A stretch of 64,000 nt of DNA, from positions 1,240,001 through 1,304,000 of the forward strand of contig SAXG01000008.1 of NCBI GenBank assembly GCA_012932865.1, written 5' to 3'. Below are positions 12,238 through 24,479 of this stretch, piece after piece. The notes beneath the pieces were generated by a model that did not search any database, was not told the DNA's origin, and worked only from the letters and a program-made list of their open reading frames with translations. Positions within the stretch are counted from its first letter, which is position 1; every line of letters starts with the position of its first letter. Origin of the DNA: Amylostereum areolatum (taxonomy: Eukaryota > Basidiomycota > Agaricomycetes > Russulales > Stereaceae). The position numbers were made by a program, and so were the translations under genes.

Positions 12238-14714
12238 ATGAATCTCGAATCGTTGTCAGAACTCAGCACGGACGCGGCTCCTCCAGAGCGCGTTACCACA
12301 GCACAGTCGCCAAAGGACGTTCTTGAATCGCTGAAACGTGATCTACTGTCCGACGCCTCAAATCGCGACTACAGGCCAGGTGTGGATGACGTCGTGCGGA
12401 CTCAATTTTATATCCTTCGACTGAAATTGCCCCCCAATGATCTAGTCCGCGACGACAAACTAGGATACAGGAAGTATAATCAAGGTGATATCTCGTCTGG
12501 ATTCCACGTGTGAGTCGACCCATAAAATGACTCCGACTTTATCCTAGACTACGGAGAAGTGGAAGTCGAAGAGAACGAAGTCGTTGCCGACCGTTTCTGG
12601 ACGAAGTATCTCGACAGGAACAAAAAATACGACAAGGAGCAGATAGAGACATGGAAAGGCGACGCTGACGGGATTCTGATCTTCGTGCGTCTGAACCTGT
12701 CTTTCTTGTCACCACCGGGATCCTGATTATGTCGCTGTAGACAGGGCTATTTTCCGCGACGGTCGCCGCCTTCATCGTCGAGAGCTACAAGCTTCTCCAA
12801 CCCGATTCAGGAGATGCAACGATCGTGCTGCTCTCCCAGCTCGTCGCTATCGTCAATGGCTCTCAGCCCCTGACGTCTCCCTCGGCTCCCTTCTCTGCAC
12901 CTCGCTCTCTCATAGATGTCAACATTCTATGGTTTTTCAGCCTGATTCTCAGTCTAACATGCGCCCTCGGCGCGACGCTCGTGCAACAATGGACTCGAAA
13001 TTACAGCCAGGCGGTGTTCGACGATCATTCAACACCGCGCGAGCGCGGCCGTCTCCGCGCCTTCCTTTTCGCAGGTGTCAAGCGTTTCCGGCTCCCGGCC
13101 GTGACCAGCGCTCTCCCCCTCCTCCTCCATATTTCCGTGTTCCTATTCTTCTCCGGAATTGTCGAGTTCCTTTTGCCGATCAACAGATCCGTCGCTATAT
13201 GCACTCTGGTCGTCGTCGGGATTGTCGGATCTATCTATGCAATCCTCACTATCCTTCCCCTACTCATCCTCAACTGTCCTTATCACACCCCTCTCACGCC
13301 GTTCACGTGGCCATTTCTGTCCGCCACAATCCAAATTCGCGATCTCTTTCGGACTTCAAGTTTTCCAGGATTCACATTCCGGGATCGAGCTCGCAACCTC
13401 CTGTGGATAATCAGGAACCTCTATTCCTCGTACCAAAGCTTGGACGAATACCTTCACAATCATCGTTCGGTATCCCGGGCCTTCGGGGTGTCGGACGTGG
13501 ACGCTCTCTCAGACGCGGCGATGCTCATTTCCAACCACATCTTTGACGGTTCGCAAGAGGCATTCGCACAGGAACTTTCGGCTGTGGTCGAATGCTCCCC
13601 CACGTCTCCAGTGGGTACCCAGGCTGTTTTCCAGATGCACGCCGACGTCCATAACATATACGCAGTCGTGCCGTCCTTGTTATTTCTAGCACGTTCTTTT
13701 GGTTCCCCAGTAAATCGCGACTGGCGCTCCGTCATCTTGGTGAACCTACTATCGTGTTTGAATTTCGTGCACTCCCGGAGTCTCAACGCTCCCATTATCC
13801 CCATTTCGTTACCCATGGAGGTGCGCCGGAGCGTGCCTCACATCCTCCAATCGACGCAATGGATTTTCGATTTCTGGAGGGTCGGCTTCATACGGAAACT
13901 ATCGCGTCACAAGGTCGACAAAACAGCGACCAATGCTCGGGGTGTGTTTGGCCTTGCTGTGGTCGCCGCGCTCCAGAGCTCCCTTTCGCAGGACCCAAAC
14001 ATCCGGGATACTCAGTCAAATGTCGACCCAGGGAGTCTTTGTGGCGTACTAGGTGCGACATTCCGTGCGCACACGAAGTGGATGCATTTTATGACAGACG
14101 GAGAAAGCAGTTTGGCGAATGGGCCCTGCATCGCGGCGCTATGTGTCCTTTCCGACCTCGATGACGGCAAGGAGGGGGCTATCAGCTATTTGTCTTACTT
14201 CGCACACTTACACACGCTGGCCCTGCTATCGACACTCTCCCCATACGTGGAGAACACAGCGCCCGAGGTCAGGGCGGAATTCATGCGCAAATGGGAAGAA
14301 CTGAAATCTGCTCGGCCGGTGGCACTTGATCTTTGGGCCAAAGAGAAGAGAAAGGTTGCAACGCTGCTGAAGCCGCTGTACGATGCATTGCAGGCATCTC
14401 AAGCTTCAAGTTCTCATGAACCAGCCGGCCCAGCCCTCGATACCGTCATCACGAGCCCAACAGCGCCAGTTCCACCCCCGGAAGAACAGGACCGGGATGG
14501 GCAAGATATTGAGATGGGACATGTGGTACGCCCGGGTGGCAATTCGATAGATGGGCTGGGACGTGGTAGAGAGTTCGGAAGCTGGTGGGGATGGATGTTA
14601 TGGCGGAGGGATGGTTTAGCTGGCCGCCGAGTGAGGGCACTGAGTGATGGTGGCAGTGAGTGGGAGCTTTCGGTGATAAGAATGCCTACGAGTCGCCTCG
14701 CTGTAGACAGGTAG
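12238..14714 (+). CDS. DUF6535 multi-pass membrane protein, copy C (intact)
   Basis: The four exons 12238-12379, 12446-12484, 12548-12684 and 12741-14714 keep phase and give 763 residues. It has the DUF6535 entry block, four hydrophobic segments in the first 290 residues, and the long soluble region shared with A and D. Its middle (ISNHIFDGSQEAFAQELSAV) is nearly identical to copy D, while the exon 4 start is nearly identical to copy A, which points to patchwork exchange between copies. The C-terminus is unusual: after GQDIEMGHVVRPGG it lacks the LLDKLSDWW tail of A and D and ends with an unrelated 30-40 residue sequence. The duplicated block breaks close by, so the gene has probably acquired a new end at a rearrangement junction. 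Confidence 0.82.
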
Positions 14715-14996
14715 AGACAGTTCTACTCGTTTGGGTTAATAAAATTGTCCAGCATCGTGTCGAACTCAAGCACCAGGGGTAGCAGGTCTCGTGCGTTGAC
14801 AAAGTTGAGAGGAGAGTTCGAGGGAGATATCGCGGCGCTGTCTCCACATTGATGCGGCTGCCGCAGAAGCCACCTACAGATGGGGAGAGCATAGCAGGAG
14901 GTTCAAAATTAATGATAGACATCTGGATTGACCAGGGACCGCTGGACCAAGAGTGCAGAGACTGGAAAAAGAGTGAGTATGTAAAGATGAAAAAAG
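14715..14996. other. Junction segment between copy C and the inverted tRNA/ADE12 copy
   Basis: No plus-strand gene. On the minus strand about 14735-14820 reads LNFVNARDLLPLVLEFDTML and then a short tail ending in a TAG stop. This looks like the C-terminus of a real protein, but I cannot name it and find no clean upstream exon. A run of A at 14991-14995 is the RNA polymerase III terminator of the minus-strand tRNA gene that follows. Confidence 0.35.
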
Positions 14997-15070
14997 TGAT
15001 TCGACCCAGGCTCGAACTGAGGACCTTCTGTGTGTTAGACAGATGCGATAACCAACTACGCCATCGAACC
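14997..15070 (-). tRNA. tRNA-Val (anticodon AAC), duplicate copy
   Basis: This 74-base sequence appears identical to the plus-strand gene at 38022-38095. On the minus strand it folds as a standard cloverleaf: acceptor GGTTCGA pairing with TCGAATC (one G-T pair), a D arm with a GCG/CGC stem, anticodon stem TCTGT/ACAGA with loop CTAACAC (anticodon AAC, reading GUU), a T arm with loop TTCGAGC, and discriminator A. A T-run terminator follows. It lies directly downstream of an ADE12 pseudogene, just as the other copy lies downstream of functional ADE12. The tRNA has stayed intact while the adjoining protein gene decayed, which suggests selection on the tRNA or a recent correction. Confidence 0.9.
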
Positions 15071-15149
15071 GTTAAACCAAAATTCCATCTCGCCAATACA
15101 GTGTCCAGCAGGCTATATCCTCGATTATCATCGGATGAGCAATATGTCC

Positions 15150-16000
15150 TCTCACCTTCTCTTCGCAACAGTTTTCCGGAGGGTCCGCTCACGCCGTCGT
15201 GCGCGCGAACGAGGCGTTCCACCCAGGCGGGATCGTGTAATGGACAATTTCCTTTATGAGCGTGTCTGATCGCCATGTTCAGATGGAGAGGGCGCGGAGG
15301 GGATGTGGTGAAAAGAGAACATACCGAGAAATCTCTCCAGCTCTCTCCTGTCGACAACATACTTCGACTTTTATGTCCCGAACGCGTCGTATCCGCTGAT
15401 CGGGTGCGATTCACACGAATGCTATTCAGTGCTTGGGTACGATGAGCCTCATATCGAGCTATCCATAACGTCAGTAACTGCCCACCGGTACTCCCTACCT
15501 TATGGATACACAGCGATAACCTACACGCAAAAAAGCAGCCCGCCGCCCATAGACGCCGTCGATGTAGTCAAAAAAGAAATGACGAATGAGTACGTGCCGT
15601 AGTCGAGATCGAGCATGAGCGCGTAGCACCCTCGATGAGGACGCCCTTGCCAGAGGACAGCGTGTTGTGCAAAAACACGACGCCTCAACAGCGTGCGATT
15701 CTAGCCGCTCCACGAGGCCCTGCGCATAGATCGAGTCGGTATCGAGGAGTGGAGAAGTAGTCGATTCTCAGGGGAAGTTGGCAATGAGGAAGGCAGAGGA
15801 AGGCATAACACGATTCGTCTGCACCGCTTGAAGCGCCCCTCGACAACAATTACGAAGCTCTCCCGCGGAAGTGGTATGGTCGGAGTGAGCCCGCAGGCTC
15901 GAGATGCCTCGGCAAGGTACGCGGGACCTCTGTGTGCCCTAGTAGTAAACTGTTCGTCGTGCCAGGAAGAGAAAGATAGGTTGATAGGAGCCGGAATGAC
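15150..16000 (-). pseudogene. ADE12 (adenylosuccinate synthase) pseudogene, 5'-truncated
   Basis: The minus strand carries recognisable consecutive pieces of the functional gene at 36104-37840. At 15840-15930, GPAYLAEASRACGL and IVVEGRFKR match [13 protein letters not shown] and [10 protein letters not shown]. At 15540-15700 the DNA for VVFLHN(T/A)LSSGK and [11 protein letters not shown](S/P)FV is about 85% identical. At 15330-15480 the segment for LIRGYDAF...TVD..ELERF follows, and at 15170-15260 the segment for [19 protein letters not shown]. Former introns are present or partly deleted. Many stops and frameshifts break the frame. The copy starts within the intron before exon 5 of ADE12, so the P-loop region is missing. 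Together with the adjacent tRNA it shows a segmental, inverted duplication of the 37-38 kb locus. Confidence 0.8.
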
Positions 16001-17017
16001 ACGCACTAGAAGAGGCTACCCCAGCGATTAAAGACCATCGACCAACTCCAACCGCCGAGCCTTGGCCGAGCCCATTACTACCCCAAGTAGTAGCCAACTT
16101 GTCGACATCGTCGGTGGAGAATTGTCGAGAGCCCGCGAACCAAGTTCGCCGGAGTTCGCCGGCTTAGTCATCGCTCAGTTACGCTGTTGAAAGGTCGACC
16201 AGCCGCGAGCACTGGCATCACTCACTCAGTCACTGTTCGTGCCTCTCGGTTCTCAAATCTCAACGGTTACGTCGCATGAAGTTCAACCCACGGGCATTCC
16301 TGGGGCCTAGGTGAAGCAGGTCCTACTTCCTGCTCCAACGTGCGTGCGTTTTCATCTCCTTCGGCCAATGATTATCGGTCACGGTCATACTACTACCCGC
16401 CGACACCACGATGAATTTTGGAACTTGTGCCAGGAGGTTTCCGCTCTCTGGCTGTGCTGTTTTAACGGTCGATTCGACCTCCACTGTACATTCTTTCTGC
16501 AGGAATTCTGGTCGGCGAACACCGTGCGTTCTGAACAGAAGACCGCCGTTCCGCCGCCGCTTGATGCTTGATGCCTCTACCGATTGCTCGCACCGAGCGG
16601 ACTCTTGTCAGAGAACGAAAATACTAGTATGCACAGGTAGCACCACTATTCTATCGAGCACTGATGTCCAAGGATTATACTCTCAGCGAGAAATAACTTT
16701 TTTAGATCGTCACTTCAATGGTAGGTTCTCGGGTGCTGACGACAAATTTTACTTATCGACATCGTGGCAACGCAGCGTATCTGGAGGAACCACTCAACCT
16801 CGCGCTTATGCTTCCCCCATCATGTCAGCGGGGGCCGCTCATTCGCTTCAAAAAATCGACTCTGAGTGGAACGACGGACGAGTCCTCAGGGCTCCAGTAT
16901 ACTTGGGTTCCTCTGTGGCTTGTACGTCCTTTATGCGGGGCCACCGTCTTGGTATATATACCCTGCCAGGTAGATGTAACCTTCACCAGCTCCTCTCCAA
17001 CGGTTTTCCACACCGCC
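16001..17017. promoter_or_regulatory. Upstream region of the P450 gene
   Basis: No gene is seen between the truncated ADE12 copy and the P450. A TATA box GGTATATATACC at 16951-16962 lies about 60 bases before the P450 start codon and is the likely core promoter. Confidence 0.5.
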
Positions 17018-19400
17018 ATGGACACAAATGTCTCCATCATATATTATATCGCTTCAGCTCTGCTTGCCTTCACCGTGCTCGGAGTCGCCATACGTCGTAA
17101 TCGACGCTCACTCAAGTACCTACGCGGTCCCAAGCCCTCCTCTTTCTGGCTAGGTATGCCACATTACACACTCGGTAGGGAGATTATCTCACTTGACATC
17201 GTGAACAGGCAACTTAGGTGATCTCCGCTATCAAAAGGAAGTTGGCGACAAAGATTTTTCGTGGATGACTGAGTATGGCAGCGCCTGGCGTATCAACGGT
17301 GTACTCGGCGTGCGTTCTTTTTCTCTTCCTCGTGCATAATGGGATGTTTTAGGCTCATTACCCTCACACAGGAGGAAGAGCTTATGGTTGCCGACCCAAA
17401 GGCGCTGCAGTACATCCTTCAGACCTCCGGCTATCGCTTCCCCAAGAAGACCGAGATCGTCGCCACCTTCAGATTTATATTAGGTGAAGGGATTGTATGG
17501 GCTCACGGTATGTCTGCGAATTTCACCATATTTCGCTGCCGTGTATTGACCTTGAAACAGGCGAACAGCATCAGCGTCACAGGAAGATCATGACCCCCGC
17601 ATTCTTCGCGCCTCAGCTTCGGACCTTCCTCTCGCTCTTTCTGCGCGCAGCGAACAAGGTGAGTTGATGTTTTCATACGGTCAGTTTTCCGGACTCGTTT
17701 TTGACACCTATGACCTGTCACAGGTTTCGCAGAAGTGGAAAGACGAAATCCTCGCGAACGACTCCGAATCCGATGAGCCCGTATTGAATGTCCATAAATG
17801 GCTCTCTCGCACCACACTCGATGTGATTGGCGAAGGTATGCTGTCCCGCTTGATTTCTCAGAGATGACACCACTTATTATCGAGAATAGCGGGGTTCGAT
17901 TTCGACTTCGGCGCCCTCGACGAGTCGGAAAATCCTCTAAATAAAATCTACGACAACCTCTTGTGCGTTCACCTCGTCTTCCCTGCCGTCTCGTAATTCT
18001 CACGGGATATCTGTAGCGTCGATTCAACGCTTTACCCACGCAAATCAGACATCGTCTTCAGGGCCTTCTGGCGCTATCTTCCGACAACTCTGGTCAATTT
18101 CTTCCGCTACCTCCCCAGCCGCGAGTATAGTCGCTTCCGCCGCTTCCTCGATTTCATTCAAGATTTCGCCAAGACACTGGTCGCGAGCAGCGAGGCTAAG
18201 GGAGACGGGAAAGACATCATGAGCGTTCTATTGCGTGCAAACTCGAAGGAGTCGACTCGCGGAAAGCTCTCCGAGCGGGAAGTCATCGACCAAATCTCGT
18301 ACGTTCTACGTTACCTGCATCTGAATTGTTATTCTGATTTCCGGCGCGTTGCAGCACCATCCTTCTAGCCGGACATGACACGACCGCGAGCACGTTGAGC
18401 TGGTGGCTCTGGGAACTCGCAAAGCACCCCGAGTCGCAGACGAAAATGCGCGAGGAGGTCGCTGCTGTGCGCGCCAAAGTCGAGGCTCGGGGAGAGACGG
18501 AGTTCAACATCGCCGACCTGGAGGGTATGTCGTACATGCAGGCAACGTTGAAGGTCGGTACATCCGCCATTTTGCCTCGCCCCGATAATCCCTACGCTGA
18601 TCTATATCTTCCGGCGATTAGGAGGGCATGAGGCTGCATCCGATCGTCTGGGAGCTGGGTCGTGTCGCCGGACAAGACGACGTCATCCCGCTGGCGTCTC
18701 CAGTCACCACCAAGACCGGGGAGGAGATATCGTCCATACCCGTGAAGAAGGGCCAGTACATCCATATTTCCATCTGCGGATACAACAGGTGACGAGCTCG
18801 TCTATCACTTGGCATCCCAGGCATCCTCATTCCCACCGATAGGCTTCCATCCGTCTGGGGCGATGATGCGCACGAGTGGAACCCTGACCGGTTCCTCAAC
18901 ATGGACAAAGCCAAGCAGACCTCCGTCGGCGTGTATGCAAATTTGTAGGTCACCCTTCCGTGAGCGACGATCGCAGCTGATCTGAACCCTCCCAACCCGC
19001 AGATTGAACTTTTGTATGTCCGGATTTTCCCTTTGATTCCATCGCTGACGGCCACTTCGTTCTCCAGCCGCTGGTATTCGCGGTTGTATCGGGTAAGTCC
19101 TTCTCACTGCAGAGCCGCTATGAAAAGGCACTCACCGACTCTCGTTCCTCTACAGCTGGCGCTTCGCGTAAGTCCCACCATTGAGTCCATCTAACGTTCT
19201 CGAGCCTACTCATCGATTTTTCTTCCAGGGTCATCGAGATGCAGGCAATCGCCGCCACCCTCATCGAGAATTTCGAGTTCGCGCTGCCGCCCGACTACGA
19301 GAAGAACAAGATCAAGCGGATGCCGACGGGAGTGATGGCGCCCATGGTCGACGGCAACCCGAACATCTGGATGGGACTCAAGGTCAAGGTTCTCCAGTGA
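17018..19400 (+). CDS. Cytochrome P450 monooxygenase, 14 exons
   Basis: Fourteen exons join in phase to 541 residues: 17018-17153, 17209-17309, 17372-17507, 17561-17658, 17724-17835, 17890-17962, 18017-18298, 18355-18553, 18622-18788, 18843-18944, 19003-19013, 19068-19092, 19156-19167 and 19229-19400. An N-terminal membrane anchor (IIYYIASALLAFTVLGVAI) precedes a basic/proline hinge. Diagnostic motifs are AGHDTT in helix I (318-323), the ExxR motif EGMR (380-383), a WNPDRF PERF-type motif, and the haem loop FSAGIRGCIGWRFAVIE with thiolate Cys479. The haem loop is spread over three microexons of 11, 25 and 12 bases. It should be an ER-anchored haem oxidase, resembling the CYP5150-like P450s abundant in polypores, although the exact family and substrate cannot be read from sequence. 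No biosynthetic core enzyme is nearby. Confidence 0.93.
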
Positions 19401-19963
19401 GGCACTGACACGCACAGTAGATGTAAATACAAGGGCCCACCCCCTTCTGTAACTGACTCAAACTTTCCGGCTTTCAAACGTTGCGGTGTAGACTTCGAGC
19501 TTTATGTTGTCTGTTTTTTGAGCATTCATTGATGCTTTGTACTCGTCTTGGAGATCGTGTTGCTGTACGTCGGTGCCGATGCGTAAATTGATCGTGTTTT
19601 GTGAATGCCGGAGACGACTTCGAGCATGCGAATCCCACTAAGTAAGTACGTTCGTAGAGATCGGCGGTCGGCCACAGCGATCTAGAACAAGGCGGTGCCT
19701 GGAAATAGACTAGAAGACAATGGTTGCCGGTAAGCTTGTAAGTAAGATAGTACTCAAGGGTGATCAATTAACTTGTGACTTGAGTAGCTTGACTTTATGG
19801 CGACGCCATGGACCGTATGTACTTGCTTTTGAGTTCGCTTACGATTATTTCCGTAAGAATTGAAGCTACAAACGCGTGTGCCAACGCAAGGCGACCACCC
19901 ACTATCCTATCACGACAAACGAAATCACAGCACATGCGAACCCGCCCGCTGCCCTCGCCCGCA
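19401..19963. other. Convergent intergenic region between the P450 and VPS11
   Basis: The P450 (plus) and VPS11 (minus) genes end toward each other here. No coding potential is seen. The segment is less GC-rich than the VPS11 gene and should contain both 3' UTRs. Confidence 0.4.
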
Positions 19964-22900
19964 TCAGCGCCCCGCCCCGTCATCCGCCCTCGGCGGATTG
20001 AGCACCCCGCGCCCAAAGCCGGCCGCGACGGCCGCGAACCCATTCTCGCGCACATCCGCGACGAAGACGTCGTGCTGGTCCGCGAGCCGCTCGTTCGTCC
20101 GCCGGATCTCGCGTGTGACGGCGTGCGCGCGGGCGCACTTGGGGCACTCGGTCTCGTTGTTGACGAGGCATCTGACGGGGCAGGAGGCGTGAGCGACAAG
20201 GAGACAAACGCAGAGATCATACGAGGAGGATAACAAAGTGGTGGTGCAAGCGGAAGGGAAGGAGATGAACGACGACGGGGAGGAGGACGGCGGGACGCAC
20301 CGTTGATGATAGCTGTGATTGCACATAAAGTGTATGCTCGGCAAATCGAGATGCCCCCCGCACTCGCCGCATTGCGCGACGTGGACGATCCGCGGATGGT
20401 CCGGGTCCGACAGCTCCTCGACCTGCTTCATCTTCGCCTGCGACTCGAGCCGGTACGAGTCGATAAGCTGCTTGTCCTGTCCCCCGTATCCCGTCAGCCG
20501 CCCGCCCCAAGACCGTCAGAGCGCGAACAAAGGTACACACCGTCTGCACCTCCTCCCTCGCCTCCCTGATCCTCGCCAGCAACCACTCCTTCACCAGCCC
20601 GACGCTCGCGACCCCGTTCCGACTCAGCACCTGCACGACCGCCAACGGCGGCATAATGCCCTCCTCCTCGATCACCTCCAACACCCTCCCCAGATCCTCC
20701 CGATGCCTCTCCATCACCTCCGCGCTCTCCGTGAAAAACCGCAACACAAGCGGGTACAGATACCGCCCCTCCTCGCCCCTCCCGAACCTCTCCAAGCACC
20801 GCACGACCTCCGCCCCCGCCCCGCGCTCCCCCGCGCGCTCCCGCTCCATCCAGAACCGCACCACGTCCGCGTGCATCCCGAGCTGCTCCCACAGCAGCAC
20901 GAGCCCGCGCGTGAACCCGCGCGCGGAGCACAGCACGAGCGCGTGCGTCGGCTCGCACGGCAGCGCCGGGTCCTGCAGCACCGCGAGTGCCTTGGCGTCC
21001 GCGCCCGAGGCGAGGTACAGCTCCAGCAGCGTGTTCCACACCGCGGCCTGGTCCGCGCGGTCCGCCACCTCGTCCGCGGGCGGGTCGATCTCCGCCGGCA
21101 CGTCCTCCGTGCTGCGCGAGTCCGTCCCGGGAAGCGCGACCGTTTGTCCCCACCGGCGTCGCGCGACGGTCTCGAGGAAGGCGACGAAGTGCGCGCGGTG
21201 CGCGACGAAGTTGGCGAAGTACAGCCGGGGGGAGGGCCGCTTGGCGAGGAGGGAAGGCCGGGGCTTGGACGGCGCGGCGGCGGCGGCGGCGGTCGCGGTG
21301 GTTGGGGTGGCCGGCGGGGGCGTGGACGTCCGTGAGCCGTCGTGGACGGAGCCTCGCCTGGAGGGAACTTCGCCCGGTTTGACGGTTGTGGTGGGGCTTG
21401 CGGAGTCGAGGGTGGGCGCGCGGTTGAGCGCGAGGTAGGAGAGGTAGGAGGGGCCTGAGGGGCCGGTGGAGGCTTGTCGCGCGGGCGAGGCGGGGCGAGC
21501 GTCGGGATCGATGGCGAGCAGGCTGGGGTCGGTGCATATGTCGATGAGGAGCTGGGTGGTCTCGTCCGGGAGCGCCTCGAGCATCTTCCGACCGTATCTC
21601 GCCAGACTGTGTTCCGCCTGCGGTTCGCCGTGAGCACGGGTCTCATGAGCGAGAAAGACGGGAAGGGGACGTACCGCCTCGGGACCGAGTCGGCGGAGGT
21701 AGGCGAGCGCGTCTTTGAAGTTGGCCGCGTCCTCGATTTGGATGCGGAGGTAGTCTTCGTGGCGGGCCCAGCGCTGGGCGAGGTAGGATGCGTGGGTGAA
21801 GTAGCCTGCTTGGCGGCACACGCGGATCGCGGTGTCGAGGTCGAACGGGAGCTCGTCCGTGTGCGCGGACGCGCCGGTCTTGATGAAGCTGTCGAGGCGG
21901 GCGACGTCCTTGAGCTTTGTGTAGGTGTTTAGGAGGAGGGTGGTGTGGTCCGAGTTGGCGACGCCGCGCGCGTGGAGCTCCTGGAGGTAGGTGACGAGGT
22001 TGTGGATGCGCTGCGCGTCGAGGAACTGCGAGAGGCAGGTTCAGTTCCGTGATGGAAGAGGAGGGATGGGATGGGATGGAGCACCTTGCGGATAACGTAG
22101 CTTGGTTGAACGTGGCCGATGGTCTGGAGGTACTGCTGCATCGCGTTGTCGTAGTCGCCCTTGGCATACATGTGGTCCCCGAACTGGCGGTGGATGTCCG
22201 CGACGCTGGCCTCGTCCAGGTTCTGCGTTTTCGCGAGGTTGAGGGCGGTCAGATGTTGCGCCTTGCGGTAGAGCATGTCCAGCTTTTCCGAGGTCGGCTT
22301 CTCTTGCAGACAGAAGAGCTGCGTGCGTTACGAGCGTCGGTAAGATTGTTGACTGATATGAGAGGAGCCACGTACGGCGCCGTCGTTGGCGAGGACGTAG
22401 ATCTTGTCCCATTGCGAAACCACCGCGCGCACACCAGAGGTGACCGGTCCCGAATACGCCACCAACTTATTCTCCGGATCGAACACGGTCACCTTCGCGA
22501 TCTCCGCACCCCCCGACCCGCCCCGCGCAGCGGCGAAGTTGCGCACCGTGGCCGAGGCCGAGTTGGCGGAGGGTGCGAAGGGCGGGGAGACGATGACGAG
22601 GTAGTTGAGGTGGGTTTGGATGGATAGTTTTGGGCCTAAGATGGGTGAGCGGGAGGCGGACGAGATGAATGCGGATATGGACTTGCCCTCGTAGGCGTAG
22701 GATGCCCCTCGACCCTCGACGCCGCACATGTATATGGACTCGTCGCGCGCGACGACCATGTCCCTCCCGCGCCAATCCATAGCCGCACACCCGAGCGCCC
22801 CACCAACCTCATGCACCTCCGCGGGCGCGCCTCCGCTCCCCTTCCCGGAGACCTGCGCGACGAGCACGCGGCCCGTGGTGGCGATGAACAGGTGAAGCGC

Positions 22901-23965
22901 GGGGCTCTCCTCCGATGGCTCGCGAAAGCCGAGGCCGGTCGCGGGTTCGGACGCGGACTCGTGCAGGACGCGGGGCTTGGGAAGGGCGGAGAGGGACGAA
23001 GACGCGGAGAAGATGGATTGGTCGAGGTGTCGGTAGAGGAGGACGGTGCCGTCGCCGAGGCCGAGCGCGAGGAAGGCCAAGGTTGAGGAGAGTGCGAGGC
23101 AGGTTACTGGGTGCGGCCGGCTGCTGGGCTGGACTTTGGCGGAGCGTAGGAGGAGCGGAAAGCCATGCTTGTCGGTTTTCTCGAGGGCCCAGATCTTGAG
23201 GAGCGGGTAGCGCACGGATTCTTCTTCCTGGACGAAGGTACGGGTGAGTTTTTGAATAAAGAAGAGGGGAGGATGGGTCAAGAAATGGGTGGGTATATGC
23301 ACTTGGATGTCGTAAACCAAGTAGGCTGGACGATACTCGACGACTCCCTTCGTGGACAAGAGTCCAGGTTCTTTCAACAACAATGCCCAAAGGACAAGAT
23401 AAACTCGGGAAAGGGAAGAAGGCCAAAACGAAAGCAATGGTAATATAAAGCATATATTGACCTCAAATCCGTGAAAGGCGAGAGGATGGAGAGAGAGCGC
23501 ATAGTAGACGAGGAGGCGGAACCGCGACACGAAGGAAAGACGTACCCCAAGCGTCACCAAGATCCCCCTCCGCTCGCTCATATGCGTCACCCGTCCGCCC
23601 GCATGCGCGACCCAGCTCGTGGCAGGCTCGAACTCCTTGTCGAGAACATGCACGCTCCCGTGAATATCCGCGACGAGCACGCCGAACGCCGAGGGAGCGA
23701 GCGTCGATATTTCGGCGGCGTTCTGCAGGGAGAGGGCGTGGGGTTTCAGTTTCGTCCGAGGTGAGAAAGGGAAAGACGCACCTGGAGGATGTGGGGGCTT
23801 CCTGCGAGATCGTGGGCATCTTTGACGGGGGAGATGTCGAAGAATGTGAATTGTTTCCACTGGGGCACCGGTGAATGAGGATGTATGCGGTAATGGGATG
23901 GTGCGGAGACGTACAAGGTTCGCGGAGCCGGAGCCAGAGGCGGGTGGAGGTGGTTGGATGGCCAT
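19964..23965 (-). CDS. VPS11: Vacuolar protein sorting protein VPS11 (HOPS/CORVET subunit)
   Basis: The minus-strand gene runs from ATG at 23965 to TGA at 19964-19966, about nine exons and roughly 1,050 residues. Exon 2 encodes WKQFTFFDISPVK, the usual start of VPS11 after a short Pro-rich leader. A beta-propeller follows (VLVADIHGSVHVLD, LGLGDGTVLLYR, IYVLANDGA), then clathrin-type helical repeats (YAKGDYDNAMQQYLQTIG, RVCRQAGYFTHASYLAQRWA). A C-terminal RING-H2 finger shows CGEC, HFMCNHSYHQRC and CPKC. VPS11 is a core scaffold of the HOPS and CORVET tethers needed for endosome and vacuole fusion; the RING-H2 mediates core assembly. One intron in the propeller (about 23245-23540) is unusually long. 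An Ala/Pro/Ser-rich linker interrupts the repeats at about 21230-21440. Three decayed copies of the 5' half lie elsewhere in this window. Confidence 0.92.
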
Positions 23966-24479
23966 GATAGGTTGTTATAGACGATCAGTCGTCTCCGTTA
24001 CCTTGACCGCTGGTTAGATCGGACTCATTAGCCGTGAGCTGGACGTTTCGTACGACGTAAGTACTTACCTCGTGGTGCTGCTCGATGGACGCGCGTCCAA
24101 CACGTGTACTATGCGATTCTTGGTGGCTAGAGGTCCCCCTTCCACAATTTTGAGTAAGAAGCAGTCGGTATGATTCCTTGCCTATCCGTAAGTACAAGCA
24201 GACAGAGGGAGGTGCAAGCGGAGGGAGAGACGGCGCACAAGCGCGGCTTGTCAATGTCAAGCGCCCGTCCCGTCGGACGTACGCGCCGTAAGCGCGCAAT
24301 CCCACGTGGCTCCACGTGCTCCTCCAGACAGACCCTTGCCCGAATCCCGATCCAGCCCGAGTTTCGCACACTCTTCTCCTCCCAACTTCACGGTGAGCGC
24401 GCTGTCCGCCCCGTCCTCCTCTCTCAAAACTTACCCTCGTTGCCCCCCGCAGCCGTCCTCCCCTCTACCCGTACACGAG
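23966..24479. promoter_or_regulatory. Shared promoter region of VPS11 (minus) and ATP18 (plus)
   Basis: The two start codons are 514 bases apart on opposite strands with no other gene between them, so this is a bidirectional promoter region. A GTGAGC donor-like site at about 24391 followed by a CCCGCAG at 24448-24454 suggests a small intron in the ATP18 5' UTR. Confidence 0.5.

Noticed and set aside
20319..21646. Long open frames on both strands over VPS11
   Set aside because: The region is very GC-rich and strongly codon-biased, which leaves antisense and shifted frames open; composition is Arg/Pro/Ala-only and no domain is present.
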